A program made the position numbers and the translations under genes. DNA of 43,988 bases from the NCBI GenBank assembly GCA_023451115.1, contig JAEXFV010000051.1, positions 1-43,988 of the forward strand. The letters run 5' to 3'. This document shows, one piece after another, positions 15,728 to 24,020 of the stretch. How positions within the stretch are numbered: position 1 is the stretch's first letter; each line of letters begins with the position of its first letter. The stretch is from Bacillota bacterium. GTDB lineage: Bacteria; Bacillota; Clostridia; Christensenellales; CAG-138. The notes under the pieces are model-generated. The model was not told where the DNA came from. It did not search any database and saw only the letters and a program-made list of their open reading frames with translations.

Positions 15728-18700
15728 TTGGAAAATAGGGTAAACAAAAAAAGCGGGCTGGTCATTGGCCTAAGCTGCCTGGGGCTGATGCTGGCTTTGG
15801 CTTGTGCGCTACTATGGCTCACTTCTTCCAAAACAGCGCAGGGACGGCTGGTGATCAACGAAGCGGTGAGTTCCAATTCTGCCTCTTTGCGGGATGAGCG
15901 CTATGGATCGCCGGACTGGATTGAATTATATAATACCTCCTCTGAGGAAATTTTGCTGGAGGGATATTCCCTTGCCAGGGTGGATAAAATGGGCGTGCAG
16001 TATCGGTTTCCCTCCGGGACTATAGGGCCGGGAGAGTATTTGCTGGTATATTGTTGCCCGGATGTGCCGGTAGAGGGGGAGCCCGTTTACTGCACCGGAT
16101 TTAAGCTGCCCAAGAGCGGCGCCACGCTGGTGCTTGCTGGCCCGAATGGCAACACGCTGCAAGAGCTGCGGCTGCCTGGGTTAAAAACGGACATATCCTA
16201 TGGCCGGCAAGAGGATGGAACCTATGCTTTTTATGCCATGCCTACGCCGGGGGAGGAAAATGCCGGATATAGCGGGGAAAACATAGAAGAGTTGACATTG
16301 GGGTCCCAAAATCTGCGCATCAGCGAAGTCATGCCCTATCCCCGGCAAGGGGACAATAGCTGGGTGGAGGTGTACAATACTGGGGAAGAAATGATTTTGC
16401 TTTCCCAGTATTACCTCAGCGACGATCCTTCCCGGCCTACCAAAGAAAAATTGCCGGATATCCGGCTGGCCCCGGGAGAATACCTGGTGTTGCCCTTTTC
16501 CGATGGGGAAGGGGAGACGGCGCTGGACTTCAAGTTAAACCGCAGCGAGGAGATCTTGCTGCTGAGCGATGCCGCAGGAGCCCGGGTGGATAGCGTAACC
16601 TGGGATACCGGGATATTCGCGGGATTTAGCGTAGCCATGGATCAGGAGCAAAACCCTGTTTATTTCCAAACTCCTACGCCCGGCGCCGCAAACGATACGC
16701 CTGTATTTGGCAGGGAAGATTTTACCATGGAAGAAGGAATGAGCGCCCTGCGCATCAATGAAGTGCTGCGGGAAAATACCTTCTCCCTGATCGATCAGGA
16801 TGGGGATCGTTCCCCCTGGGTAGAGCTATATAATGCGGGGGACACCCCGGTAACCCTTTCCTACTATGCGTTGTCCGACGAGCAGGAAAACCTGTTGAAA
16901 TGGCAGCTGCCAGAGGGGCAGCTGGCCCCGGGAGAATATCTGGTGGTATTCCTTTCCGGAAAAGGGATTTTCCAAGGGGAAGAATGGCATACCGGTTTCC
17001 GCTTGGGAGATCAGGATGAAGCCTTGCTGCTGAGCTGTTGGGCGGACGGGATGATACAGACAGCGCCCATTGCTCAAAACAGCAGGGATAATGTAAGCTT
17101 TGGCATAGGCCTGGAAGGAGGCTGGCAGTACTTTGGCCAGCCTACCCCTGGGGCGGCCAATACCGCCCATGGGTTTGACAAACTGAGTGCGGTATCCGCA
17201 ATACAAGGGGTGCGCATTAACGAAGTCAGCGCGGTGCAGCAGGCAAAAAGCGGCAAGCATGATTGGGTTGAACTGTATAATGCTGCGGAGCAAGGGGTGG
17301 ATCTTACAGGGTGGCATCTTTCCGACAGCGGCCAGGCCCTGGAGCGGGAAGCCCTTTCCGGCGCCATAGAGCCTGGGGGGTATCTGGTTTGCGGCAAATC
17401 CCTCTCCATAGCCGCTGCTGGGGAGACACTGTATCTTACCGATGCTGCGGGGCAGCTGGTGGATGCTTTTGCAACCGGCGTTCAGTATGCCAGCCTGTCC
17501 ACCGGCCGCAGCCCCGACGGCATGGTACGCCAATTGTATCAAAAGCAAACCCCGGGGGCCGCAAATCCGGATGATTTTCTGGAGGGCTATTGTGCTCAGC
17601 CTGTGTTTTCGAAAGCGGGCGGATATACCCAGGAAGCCTTTACCCTTTCCATGACGGTATCCACACCAGGGGCTAGCATTTATTATACCCTGAATGGGGA
17701 AACGCCTACGCAGCGTTCCACACGGTACGCGCAACCCATCCGTATAGACGATACTACGGTTATCCGGGCAGTTGCCATCAAAGAGGGAATGGCAGACAGC
17801 GATGAGCAGGTGGCCACCTATTATTTTACGAAACACACCCTGCCGGTGGTGTGCTTGAGCATCACCCAAAGCGATTTGGACTATGTGTTTGGCAGCCTGG
17901 AGCGAACGGACCAGAGAGAGCGGTCGGGGTATGTGGAATACTATGAAGCGGACGGCAACATGGGAATAAGCTTTCCAGCGGGATTTCGCATTGCAGGAGC
18001 GGGTACCCGGCAATATCCACAGCGTTCCATCAATTTGTACTTACGCGGCGGATATGGCCGCAGCCAGGTGACATATCCTTTTTTTGGGGGCGAAGGGGTA
18101 ACTTGTTTCCAGTCGCTGTCTCTGCGCAACATGGGGCAGGATTGCTCCAGTACCCGCCTGCGGGACGCTTATTTCGGCATGGCGGTGGAAGGCATGAATT
18201 TGGATTATATGCGGGCGCATTTTGTGGTGGCTTATATCAATGGGAAGTACTGGGGACTGTATGAATTGAAAGAAAATCAAAATGAGGATTATGTTTCCGG
18301 AAAATATGGCGTAGAGCGGGACTTGGTGCAGTTTGTCAGAGGCAATGTACACGCTTACACCGGTGGCTCCAACCGGGATATCAAAGAAGCCTATGCCATT
18401 GCCAAGGGGGATACCAGCAGCGACGCCAATTTTCAAAACTATTTGCAGCGGGTGGATGAGGCATATTTTACGGATTATCTGATTGCCCAGTCCTTTTTCA
18501 TCAACGGGGATGCGTATAATCAAAAATATATGCGTACGACGGATGGGGAGCTGAAATGGCGGCCAGTATTTTATGATCTGGATCTGGCAATGACGGGAAG
18601 CCCTTCCCGTACGATTTTAAAATCCATTTTTTTTAATGCCCAGGGGGTCGAAACCGGCAAACCGGACGAATTTGGCGTGCGAAATATGGTGGATATGTCC

Positions 18701-19012
18701 TTATTCTGCGGCTTTTATAAAAATGCCGGTTGGCGGGAACGTTTTGCCCAACGCTATGCCCAGGTGCTCAACACCATCCTAACGGAAGAACGGCTGTTGA
18801 GCCGTTTTGACGCTATGGTGGAAAGCGTGCGGGCAGAAATGCCTTGCAACATTGCCCGCTGGGGAAAGCCCGGCTCCATGGAGGCCTGGGAGCGCAATGT
18901 GGCTAGCCTCCGGGAAAATTTGATAAAGCGCCGCCCCTATGCAATCAAAGAGCTGCAATCCGTCTGTGGGCTGAGCGGCGCTCAGGTAAAAGCCCTGTTT
19001 CCGAATGGATAA
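15728..19012 (+). CDS. Secreted four-lamin-tail, CotH kinase-like protein
   Basis: A 1094-residue protein with an N-terminal membrane helix (11-32) acting as signal or anchor, so the rest is extracytoplasmic. Four lamin-tail-like (LTD) beta domains follow, each opening with a (V/L)RINE-type strand and a W(I/V)E(L/V)YN motif and closing with a TPGxxN motif: about 39-178, 195-322, 339-478 and 494-613. Residues about 625-700 resemble the chitobiase/hexosaminidase C-terminal Ig-like domain (ASIYYTLNGETPT). From about 705 to 1085 is a CotH-type atypical kinase, with SLSLRNMGQDC, LYELKENQNEDY and PVFYDLDLAM. CotH family members are protein kinases (spore coat in Bacillus), but this architecture is typical of large surface proteins; its target is unknown. 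TTG 15728 is ten bases after AAGGAG. Confidence 0.85.
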   Translation: MENRVNKKSGLVIGLSCLGLMLALACALLWLTSSKTAQGRLVINEAVSSNSASLRDERYGSPDWIELYNTSSEEILLEGYSLARVDKMGVQYRFPSGTIGPGEYLLVYCCPDVPVEGEPVYCTGFKLPKSGATLVLAGPNGNTLQELRLPGLKTDISYGRQEDGTYAFYAMPTPGEENAGYSGENIEELTLGSQNLRISEVMPYPRQGDNSWVEVYNTGEEMILLSQYYLSDDPSRPTKEKLPDIRLAPGEYLVLPFSDGEGETALDFKLNRSEEILLLSDAAGARVDSVTWDTGIFAGFSVAMDQEQNPVYFQTPTPGAANDTPVFGREDFTMEEGMSALRINEVLRENTFSLIDQDGDRSPWVELYNAGDTPVTLSYYALSDEQENLLKWQLPEGQLAPGEYLVVFLSGKGIFQGEEWHTGFRLGDQDEALLLSCWADGMIQTAPIAQNSRDNVSFGIGLEGGWQYFGQPTPGAANTAHGFDKLSAVSAIQGVRINEVSAVQQAKSGKHDWVELYNAAEQGVDLTGWHLSDSGQALEREALSGAIEPGGYLVCGKSLSIAAAGETLYLTDAAGQLVDAFATGVQYASLSTGRSPDGMVRQLYQKQTPGAANPDDFLEGYCAQPVFSKAGGYTQEAFTLSMTVSTPGASIYYTLNGETPTQRSTRYAQPIRIDDTTVIRAVAIKEGMADSDEQVATYYFTKHTLPVVCLSITQSDLDYVFGSLERTDQRERSGYVEYYEADGNMGISFPAGFRIAGAGTRQYPQRSINLYLRGGYGRSQVTYPFFGGEGVTCFQSLSLRNMGQDCSSTRLRDAYFGMAVEGMNLDYMRAHFVVAYINGKYWGLYELKENQNEDYVSGKYGVERDLVQFVRGNVHAYTGGSNRDIKEAYAIAKGDTSSDANFQNYLQRVDEAYFTDYLIAQSFFINGDAYNQKYMRTTDGELKWRPVFYDLDLAMTGSPSRTILKSIFFNAQGVETGKPDEFGVRNMVDMSLFCGFYKNAGWRERFAQRYAQVLNTILTEERLLSRFDAMVESVRAEMPCNIARWGKPGSMEAWERNVASLRENLIKRRPYAIKELQSVCGLSGAQVKALFPNG

Positions 19013-19032
19013 GCCGTTTTTCTGCAACAGCA

Positions 19033-19059
19033 TTTCCCAAAAAGGCTTTCGTTGGGAAA
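19033..19059. other. Perfect eight-base-pair hairpin after the CotH gene
   Basis: TTTCCCAA and TTGGGAAA flank an 11-base loop. There is no T run, so it may slow transcription or protect mRNA ends; it also directly abuts the dapL promoter. Confidence 0.4.
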
Positions 19060-19065
19060 GGGATA

Positions 19066-19074
19066 TGGTATACT
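19066..19074 (+). promoter_or_regulatory. Extended -10 promoter for dapL
   Basis: TGGTATACT, an extended -10, about 110 bases before the dapL start. No good -35 is visible. Confidence 0.4.
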
Positions 19075-19182
19075 GAATGCAATGCGATGGGATCAAGGCC
19101 CGGAGCCCTGATGCAGCGCAAATATATTCCTGGGGTTTTATGCCCAGGGAAAGTATAAAACCATGAAGGAGGAACTTACCAT

Positions 19183-20409
19183 ATGTTTCGTGCCAATGGC
19201 AACTATAGCTTGTTACAGGGCAGTTACCTGTTCAGTGAAATCGCCCGCCGTGTTGCGGCATACCAGAGCAAACATCCTCAGGCGGATATCATCCGTATGG
19301 GGATCGGAGATGTAACGCGCCCCTTGGTGCCCGCGGTGATTGCCGCCATGCATAAGGCTGTGGATGAAATGGGACAGGAGGCTACGTTCCGGGGCTATGG
19401 CCCGGAGCAGGGTTATGATTTTTTACGGGAGGCAATTGCCTCATTTGATTATCAGCGCCGGGGGATCGACATTGGCGCGGACGAAATCTTTGTTAGCGAC
19501 GGCGCCAAATGCGACGTGGGGAATATCCAGGAGCTGTTTGGCAAAAACACTGTGGTTGCCGTAATGGATCCGGTGTATCCCGTGTATGTTGACACCAACG
19601 TGATGGCAGGCCGCGCCGGCAGGTTTGACGAACAAAAGGGCGGCTATGAAAACATCGTTTACCTGCCCACCACCGCACAAAACGGCTTTGTACCAGAACT
19701 GCCGCAACAACCGGTGGACGTGATCTATATGTGCTATCCCAACAACCCCACCGGCATGACCTTAACGAAGGCCCAGCTCAAGCCTTTTGTGGACTATGCC
19801 CGGGAAAACGGCGCCTTGATTTTGTTTGACTCCGCCTACGAAGTCTTTATTTCGGATCCGGATGTGCCCCACAGCATTTACGAAGTGGAAGGCGCCAGGG
19901 AGTGTGCCATCGAGTTCCGCTCCATGAGCAAAACGGCCGGGTTCACAGGCACCCGCTGCGCTTACACCGTAGTGCCCAAGAGCTTGCTTTATCAGGATGA
20001 TTTTGGCAACCAGGTTTCCATGAATCAAATGTGGAACCGGCGGCATTGCACCAAGTTTAACGGCGTACCCTACATTACCCAGCGTGGCGCTGAGGCCATT
20101 TTTACCCCGCAAGGGCGGGAACAAATTCTGCAACTCATAACCTATTACATGGAAAACGCCCGCATCATCCGGGAAGGGGCGCAGGCGGCAGGTTACACGG
20201 TGTTCGGCGGGGTAAATGCCCCTTATATCTGGCTGCAGGTACCGGGCGGAGACAGCTGGGCGTTCTTTGACCAGATGCTCCATAACCATGAAGTGGTAGG
20301 AACCCCAGGCGTAGGGTTTGGCGCAGCGGGAGAAGGCTATTTCCGCATGACCGCCTTTGCGTCCCGGGAGAATACTGTCCGCGCAATGGAGAGAATTCAG
20401 GGAAAATGA
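19183..20409 (+). CDS. dapL: LL-diaminopimelate aminotransferase
   Basis: Converts tetrahydrodipicolinate directly to LL-diaminopimelate using glutamate in the lysine/peptidoglycan pathway. The 408 residues match the roughly 410 of DapL. Features are NGNYSLLQGSYLFSEI at the N-terminus, IRMGIGDVTRPL (37-48), YPNNPTGMTL (185-194), DSAYE (216-220) and the PLP lysine K250 in SMSKTAGFTGTR. The ATG follows GGAGGAAC. The stop overlaps the next start as ATGA, so the two genes are translationally coupled. Confidence 0.93.
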   Translation: MFRANGNYSLLQGSYLFSEIARRVAAYQSKHPQADIIRMGIGDVTRPLVPAVIAAMHKAVDEMGQEATFRGYGPEQGYDFLREAIASFDYQRRGIDIGADEIFVSDGAKCDVGNIQELFGKNTVVAVMDPVYPVYVDTNVMAGRAGRFDEQKGGYENIVYLPTTAQNGFVPELPQQPVDVIYMCYPNNPTGMTLTKAQLKPFVDYARENGALILFDSAYEVFISDPDVPHSIYEVEGARECAIEFRSMSKTAGFTGTRCAYTVVPKSLLYQDDFGNQVSMNQMWNRRHCTKFNGVPYITQRGAEAIFTPQGREQILQLITYYMENARIIREGAQAAGYTVFGGVNAPYIWLQVPGGDSWAFFDQMLHNHEVVGTPGVGFGAAGEGYFRMTAFASRENTVRAMERIQGK

Positions 20410-21116
20410 AAAAACCGGTGATTGGCCTTACCCCATTGTGGGACGATAACATGGGGAATTTGTGGATGCTTCCGGAATACTGCCAGGCCGTTTCGGAAGC
20501 CGGCGGCATCCCGCTGGTTTTACCTGCGGATTGTACCCGGGAAGAGGCGGCGCAATTGTGCAGCTTTTGCGATGGCTTTCTGTTTACCGGCGGGCAGGAT
20601 GTGGCGCCGAAACTCTATGGGGAAGCGCCAGCGCCGGTCTGCGGGCCAGATTGCCCCCAAAGGGATGGGATGGAGGCTGCGCTGTTTCAGGCAGCATATG
20701 CGCTTAACAAGCCCATGTTGGCCATTTGCCGGGGGCTGCAATTTGTCAACGTGATGCTGGGGGGAAGTCTGTATCAGGATATTCCCTCCCAGGTGCACAG
20801 CGGCATTTCCCACAATCAGGGAAAGCCTTACCACATCCCCTGCCATCGTGTGCAGGTGTTGCCGGATACCTTGTTGGCAGCTTTGCTCCAGCAGGACGCC
20901 ATCCAGGTGAACAGCTTACACCATCAAGGCATCAAAGCGCTGGGAGAAGGGCTGGTGCCTATGGCGGTGGCGGAGGATGGGCTGATTGAGGCCGCGTATG
21001 CGCCGGACAAGCCCTTTGTGTGCCTTGTCCAATGGCATCCGGAGTATGCAAAAGATTGGGTTGCTCAGCGGTTGTTTGCAGCGTTTATCAAGGCTGCAAA
21101 CACGGCTGCATCGTAA
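20406..21116 (+). CDS. Gamma-glutamyl-gamma-aminobutyrate hydrolase family protein (peptidase C26)
   Basis: A 236-residue class I glutamine-amidotransferase-fold hydrolase. The nucleophile elbow is AICRGLQFVN with C108; the rest of the triad is H211 and E213 in QWHPEY; TGGQDVAPKLYG near residue 61 is the family motif. PuuD-type members cleave gamma-glutamyl-GABA, others remove gamma-glutamyl groups from different amines. Translational coupling to dapL suggests a gamma-glutamyl or amidase step linked to cell-wall or lysine metabolism, but the substrate is open. No ribosome site is needed beyond the overlap with the dapL end, which includes AGGGAAA. Confidence 0.88.
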   Translation: MKKPVIGLTPLWDDNMGNLWMLPEYCQAVSEAGGIPLVLPADCTREEAAQLCSFCDGFLFTGGQDVAPKLYGEAPAPVCGPDCPQRDGMEAALFQAAYALNKPMLAICRGLQFVNVMLGGSLYQDIPSQVHSGISHNQGKPYHIPCHRVQVLPDTLLAALLQQDAIQVNSLHHQGIKALGEGLVPMAVAEDGLIEAAYAPDKPFVCLVQWHPEYAKDWVAQRLFAAFIKAANTAAS

Positions 21117-21170
21117 ACCGCCTGCATAATAGCAGCAGGGTTTCATCAATAATTGGCAAATAAACGAAGG

Positions 21171-21210
21171 AAACAGAGGGCATGGAAAATCCAAGCCCTC
21201 TGTTTCTGTT
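21171..21210 (+). terminator. Terminator after the dapL operon
   Basis: AAACAGAGGGC pairs with GCCCTCTGTTT over 11 bases around a 13-base loop. The T content after the stem is modest (CTGTT), but the stem includes a TTT end. Confidence 0.7.
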
Positions 21211-21308
21211 ACAAAAAAGAAATTGGCTTGTTACAAGTTGGATACGGGACGGATTTTATACTATTTTGTCGGAACATTCAACGAGATTACGAAAGAGGAT
21301 AAAATGGT

Positions 21309-22160
21309 ATGGATCGGAAACGGGTTTGTTGGATTGCGAAATGGTTGGTTTTTATGGGATTGGCCAATAGCTTGCTGGCATGGATGGGGAATTTGTCCTC
21401 CGGGCTTCCAGAGGAAGCGGTGCAGATCGGGTTTACCACCGGAGGCACTCAGGCGGCCGCATTGGAATCATTGCGCCCGCCTGCAGAGGAAATCGGCATT
21501 TCCACCTTGCCGGCTTCCCGGCCTGACGCTGCCGCTGAAATAGGGGCGAAACCGGGCAAAGAAACCCCTGTAATGGCGCTTACTTTTGATGATGGGCCGC
21601 ATAAAGAGAACACCGGGCGCATTTTGGATGCGTTGGAACAATATGGTGCAAAGGCGACTTTTTTCATAGTGGGAAATCGCATTGCAGGGAGGGAGGCAGT
21701 GATTGCCCGAATGGAGGATTTGGGCATGGAAATTGGAAATCACACGTTTGACCATGTGAATTTAAAGAAAATTTCCCTGGACGAAGTAGAACAGCAGATA
21801 GAAATGACCAACCAGGCCCTGTATCCGCTGCTGGGCCATGGGGCGGAACTGGTGCGCCCTCCCTATGGCACCGTAGGGAAAGCGGCGGCCCAACGTATCC
21901 CTTACCCGCTAATACACTGGACGGTAGACACGGAGGATTGGAAAACCAGAGAGCAACAAGCGGTGTACCAGGCGGTAATGGAGGCGGCAAAACAGGATTT
22001 TTCCCTGGTCCTGCTGCATGATTTCTACGATACCACGGCACAAGCCCTGGAGCGGGCAATCCCCGAGCTGGTGCAAAAAGGCGTGCGGCTGGTAACGGTT
22101 TCAGAATTTTATCAGGCGAAAGGGGTGAATTTGGAGCCGGGCAAGCTTTACCGGGGATGA
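21309..22160 (+). CDS. Polysaccharide deacetylase (NodB homology, CE4)
   Basis: A 283-residue exported enzyme that removes N- or O-acetyl groups from a cell-surface polysaccharide. Residues 8-28 are a signal peptide or anchor; about 30-85 is a low-complexity linker. The catalytic domain has motif 1 TFDDGPHKENTG (D94, D95), motif 2 HTFDH with metal ligands H145 and H149, RPPYG at 183-187 (motif 3), DTEDW (motif 4) and LLHDF with H237 (motif 5). All metal and catalytic residues are present. The ribosome site is AGAGGAT, ten bases before ATG 21309. The gene is between two terminators or promoters and is probably monocistronic. Confidence 0.9.
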   Translation: MDRKRVCWIAKWLVFMGLANSLLAWMGNLSSGLPEEAVQIGFTTGGTQAAALESLRPPAEEIGISTLPASRPDAAAEIGAKPGKETPVMALTFDDGPHKENTGRILDALEQYGAKATFFIVGNRIAGREAVIARMEDLGMEIGNHTFDHVNLKKISLDEVEQQIEMTNQALYPLLGHGAELVRPPYGTVGKAAAQRIPYPLIHWTVDTEDWKTREQQAVYQAVMEAAKQDFSLVLLHDFYDTTAQALERAIPELVQKGVRLVTVSEFYQAKGVNLEPGKLYRG

Positions 22161-22199
22161 AAGATACTGCAGGTGAGTTTGATGAAAATGATCAATGTT

Positions 22200-22224
22200 T
22201 GTTGCATGTTACGATTTTATTTTG
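22200..22224 (+). repeat. Operator-like direct repeat, copy 1
   Basis: Reads TGTTGCATGTTACGATTTT followed by ATTTTG. It matches copy 2 at 22291-22315 at nearly all positions. The core GTTGCATGTNAC is a near-palindrome. It lies just upstream of the extended -10 at 22234-22242. Confidence 0.6.
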
Positions 22225-22233
22225 AATTGAATG

Positions 22234-22242
22234 TGATACAAT
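22234..22242 (+). promoter_or_regulatory. Extended -10 promoter for the FMN protein gene
   Basis: TGATACAAT lies between the two repeat copies, giving a leader of about 95 bases. Confidence 0.4.
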
Positions 22243-22290
22243 GAAAAATAGAAATATTGTTGATATTAATCTGCTGTTAATTGATATTTA

Positions 22291-22315
22291 TGTTGCATGT
22301 AACAATTTTGATTTG
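22291..22315 (+). repeat. Operator-like direct repeat, copy 2
   Basis: Reads TGTTGCATGTAACAATTTT followed by GATTTG, 91 bases after copy 1. It sits about 45 bases downstream of the predicted transcription start, so a bound regulator could loop across the promoter or block elongation. Confidence 0.6.
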
Positions 22316-22345
22316 TAAATAAAATACTAATAGGAGGTTTTCTGC

Positions 22346-23860
22346 ATGTCATTCTCACCATCGCTATCATCGGCTTTTAACGACACGAAAAACCGCAGCC
22401 CCTTCCAATCATCCCAGTCGGGTATGTGTTCTTTTTGTACGGAGGATTGCGCCGGCAGCTGTGAGCTGGGGCTTTCCGCAGTGCTGGGGGCGCAAGCCGT
22501 ATATCCCACCAACACCGGCGGCAATCAGGTAGCCTCTGAAAAAACTTACCCTTTGGACTATTCCCATTTTAATATAAATGGCAGGGTATTTGGGGCGATA
22601 GGTGCGGCTCCCACCTTTGAAGAGGCTGAAATTTACAACGTTGGGCTGGAGCGGGAATATGGGTTGGAGCACACGGTCAAGCTGGCGATGCCGGTAATAC
22701 TTCCTGCAGTGGTAAAGCTGAACTGGCGGGATTATTATGCTGGCGCTGCTATGGCTGGGGTAACCTGTGTGATTGGGGAAAGCTCCTCAGGGAAAGACCC
22801 GGATGCACGGCTGGAAAACGGGAAAATTGTTTCGTTCCCCCTGCTGGGGGAAATGCTGGATAGCTTTCGCCGGTATGACAGAGGCTATGGCCAAATTGTG
22901 CTGCAATGCAATACCGAGGACGACATGCAGGGCTTGCCGGAATATGCCATTGCGCACTATGGGCTGACTGCATTGGAGTTTAAATTTGGCCAGTCCGCTA
23001 AAGGAACCCAGCCGGTGCATTTGCTGAAGGGGGGATACCCCGAGGCGCTCCAAAAGCAGGAAAGCGGCACACTGGTACACCCGAATCCCAACGCTCCCGG
23101 CATGGCGGAAGCGTATGAAAAAGGCTTGTGCCCCAACTTTTACTCCTATGCCCGGCTCCCTCAATGGACGGCTGCTTATTTACAGCCCCGCATTAAGCGG
23201 TTGCGTGAGATGGGCCTGAAAAACGTCTATTTTAAAATGGCGGGGTACGATCCTGGAGATTTGGAACAGGTGCTGCGCCTTGCTGCCCAGGTAGGGGTGG
23301 ATATGGTGACTTTTGACGGCGCAGGTGGGGGCAGCGGTTACAGCCCTTGCAGGATGATGAATGAATGGGCGCTGCCTACCGTTTGCATGGAGGCGGAAAT
23401 CTGCAAAATAGCAAAGCGGTTGGAGGCCCAGGGGCTTAAGTTGCCTGCCATTACGGTGACGGGTGGTTTTTCCATGGAGGACCAGGTGTATAAGGCGTTG
23501 GCGTTTGGCAATGGAAGCGTATTGGCCGTTGGGTTATGCCGTGCTTCCATGGCGGCAGCTATGGCGGGGAAACGGATCGGAGCCCTGATCGGCCAGGGCA
23601 AAACCCCGGAGCGCTACCAGGCATATGGGACCACGGTTGAAGAAATTTTTGCGGAGCTGCCTGACCTTCGCGCCCTTTATGGTAAGGAGGCAAATGGCTT
23701 CCCTACGGGAGCGGTGGGGGTATACTCTTATCTTCAGCGCATTGCCATGGGCCTGCGCCATTTTGGGGCGTTAAATCGTAAATTTGATGTGAGCTGCTGG
23801 GATCGAAGCGATTTGATCCCGCTCACACAGGATGCAAGGGCGCTGCTACGGGAGGGATGA
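22346..23860 (+). CDS. FMN-binding glutamate-synthase-like protein with N-terminal cysteine cluster
   Basis: A 504-residue protein with the FMN-binding barrel domain of glutamate synthase (GltS/GltB type), from about 100 to 480. MVTFDGAGGGSGYSP and VTGGFSMEDQVYKALAFG are the FMN phosphate and flavin-contacting segments. The glutaminase domain of GltB is absent, so it is not a classical NADPH glutamate synthase. The N-terminus has C28, C31, C35 and C39 in a CxxCx3Cx3C pattern that could bind an iron-sulfur cluster or zinc. Substrate and electron donor are unknown. ATG follows AGGAGG. The paired upstream repeats suggest dedicated regulation. Downstream is the DUF4430/ECF pair, but a separate leader intervenes. 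Confidence 0.82.
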   Translation: MSFSPSLSSAFNDTKNRSPFQSSQSGMCSFCTEDCAGSCELGLSAVLGAQAVYPTNTGGNQVASEKTYPLDYSHFNINGRVFGAIGAAPTFEEAEIYNVGLEREYGLEHTVKLAMPVILPAVVKLNWRDYYAGAAMAGVTCVIGESSSGKDPDARLENGKIVSFPLLGEMLDSFRRYDRGYGQIVLQCNTEDDMQGLPEYAIAHYGLTALEFKFGQSAKGTQPVHLLKGGYPEALQKQESGTLVHPNPNAPGMAEAYEKGLCPNFYSYARLPQWTAAYLQPRIKRLREMGLKNVYFKMAGYDPGDLEQVLRLAAQVGVDMVTFDGAGGGSGYSPCRMMNEWALPTVCMEAEICKIAKRLEAQGLKLPAITVTGGFSMEDQVYKALAFGNGSVLAVGLCRASMAAAMAGKRIGALIGQGKTPERYQAYGTTVEEIFAELPDLRALYGKEANGFPTGAVGVYSYLQRIAMGLRHFGALNRKFDVSCWDRSDLIPLTQDARALLREG

Positions 23861-23869
23861 TTTCATAGC

Positions 23870-23898
23870 TTGCGCCGGTATGGCGGCTGTGCTAAAGT
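23870..23898 (+). promoter_or_regulatory. Possible promoter of the DUF4430/ECF operon
   Basis: TTGCGC (23870-23875), 17-base spacer, TAAAGT (23893-23898) preceded by TGC. The match is moderate and overlaps the first hairpin of the leader, so the two readings compete. Confidence 0.25.
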
Positions 23899-23994
23899 AA
23901 ACGGTGAAACATTGGCATTTAGCCGCCATACAAAGAGCCCTGAGGCGTTGGCGCTGCAATGGAGTTTAAGGGCGGGAAAGCCTCTTTCTTTGTA
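23878..23994 (+). promoter_or_regulatory. Structured leader before the DUF4430/ECF S operon, possible riboswitch-like element
   Basis: Hairpin 1: a perfect 11-base-pair stem, 23878-23888 with 23921-23931. Hairpin 2: TACAAAG (23929-23935) with CTTTGTA (23988-23994), extended by GAGGC (23942-23946) with GCCTC (23980-23984). The two stems share bases 23929-23931, so they compete. A further option is GCCCT/AGGGC. The ribosome site AAGGAGGAGG starts nine bases after hairpin 2. The sequence has scattered similarity to cobalamin riboswitch segments (GGTGAAA, GGGAAAGCC) but lacks the B12 box, so no class is assigned. Confidence 0.4.
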
Positions 23995-24020
23995 TGGATA
24001 TCAAGGAGGAGGCTTTTTGT

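Noticed and set aside
15549..15743. A 64-codon open frame before the CotH gene
   Set aside because: No ribosome site, composition unlike neighbours, and it overlaps the CotH start.
16826..18013. 395-codon open frame opposite the CotH gene
   Set aside because: Shadow frame of a protein whose repeats and domains are clear on the plus strand.
23878..23994. Assignment of the leader as a cobalamin riboswitch
   Set aside because: Only short segments match; the AGTCAGGANACCTGCC-type B12 box is missing, so it is listed as unclassified.
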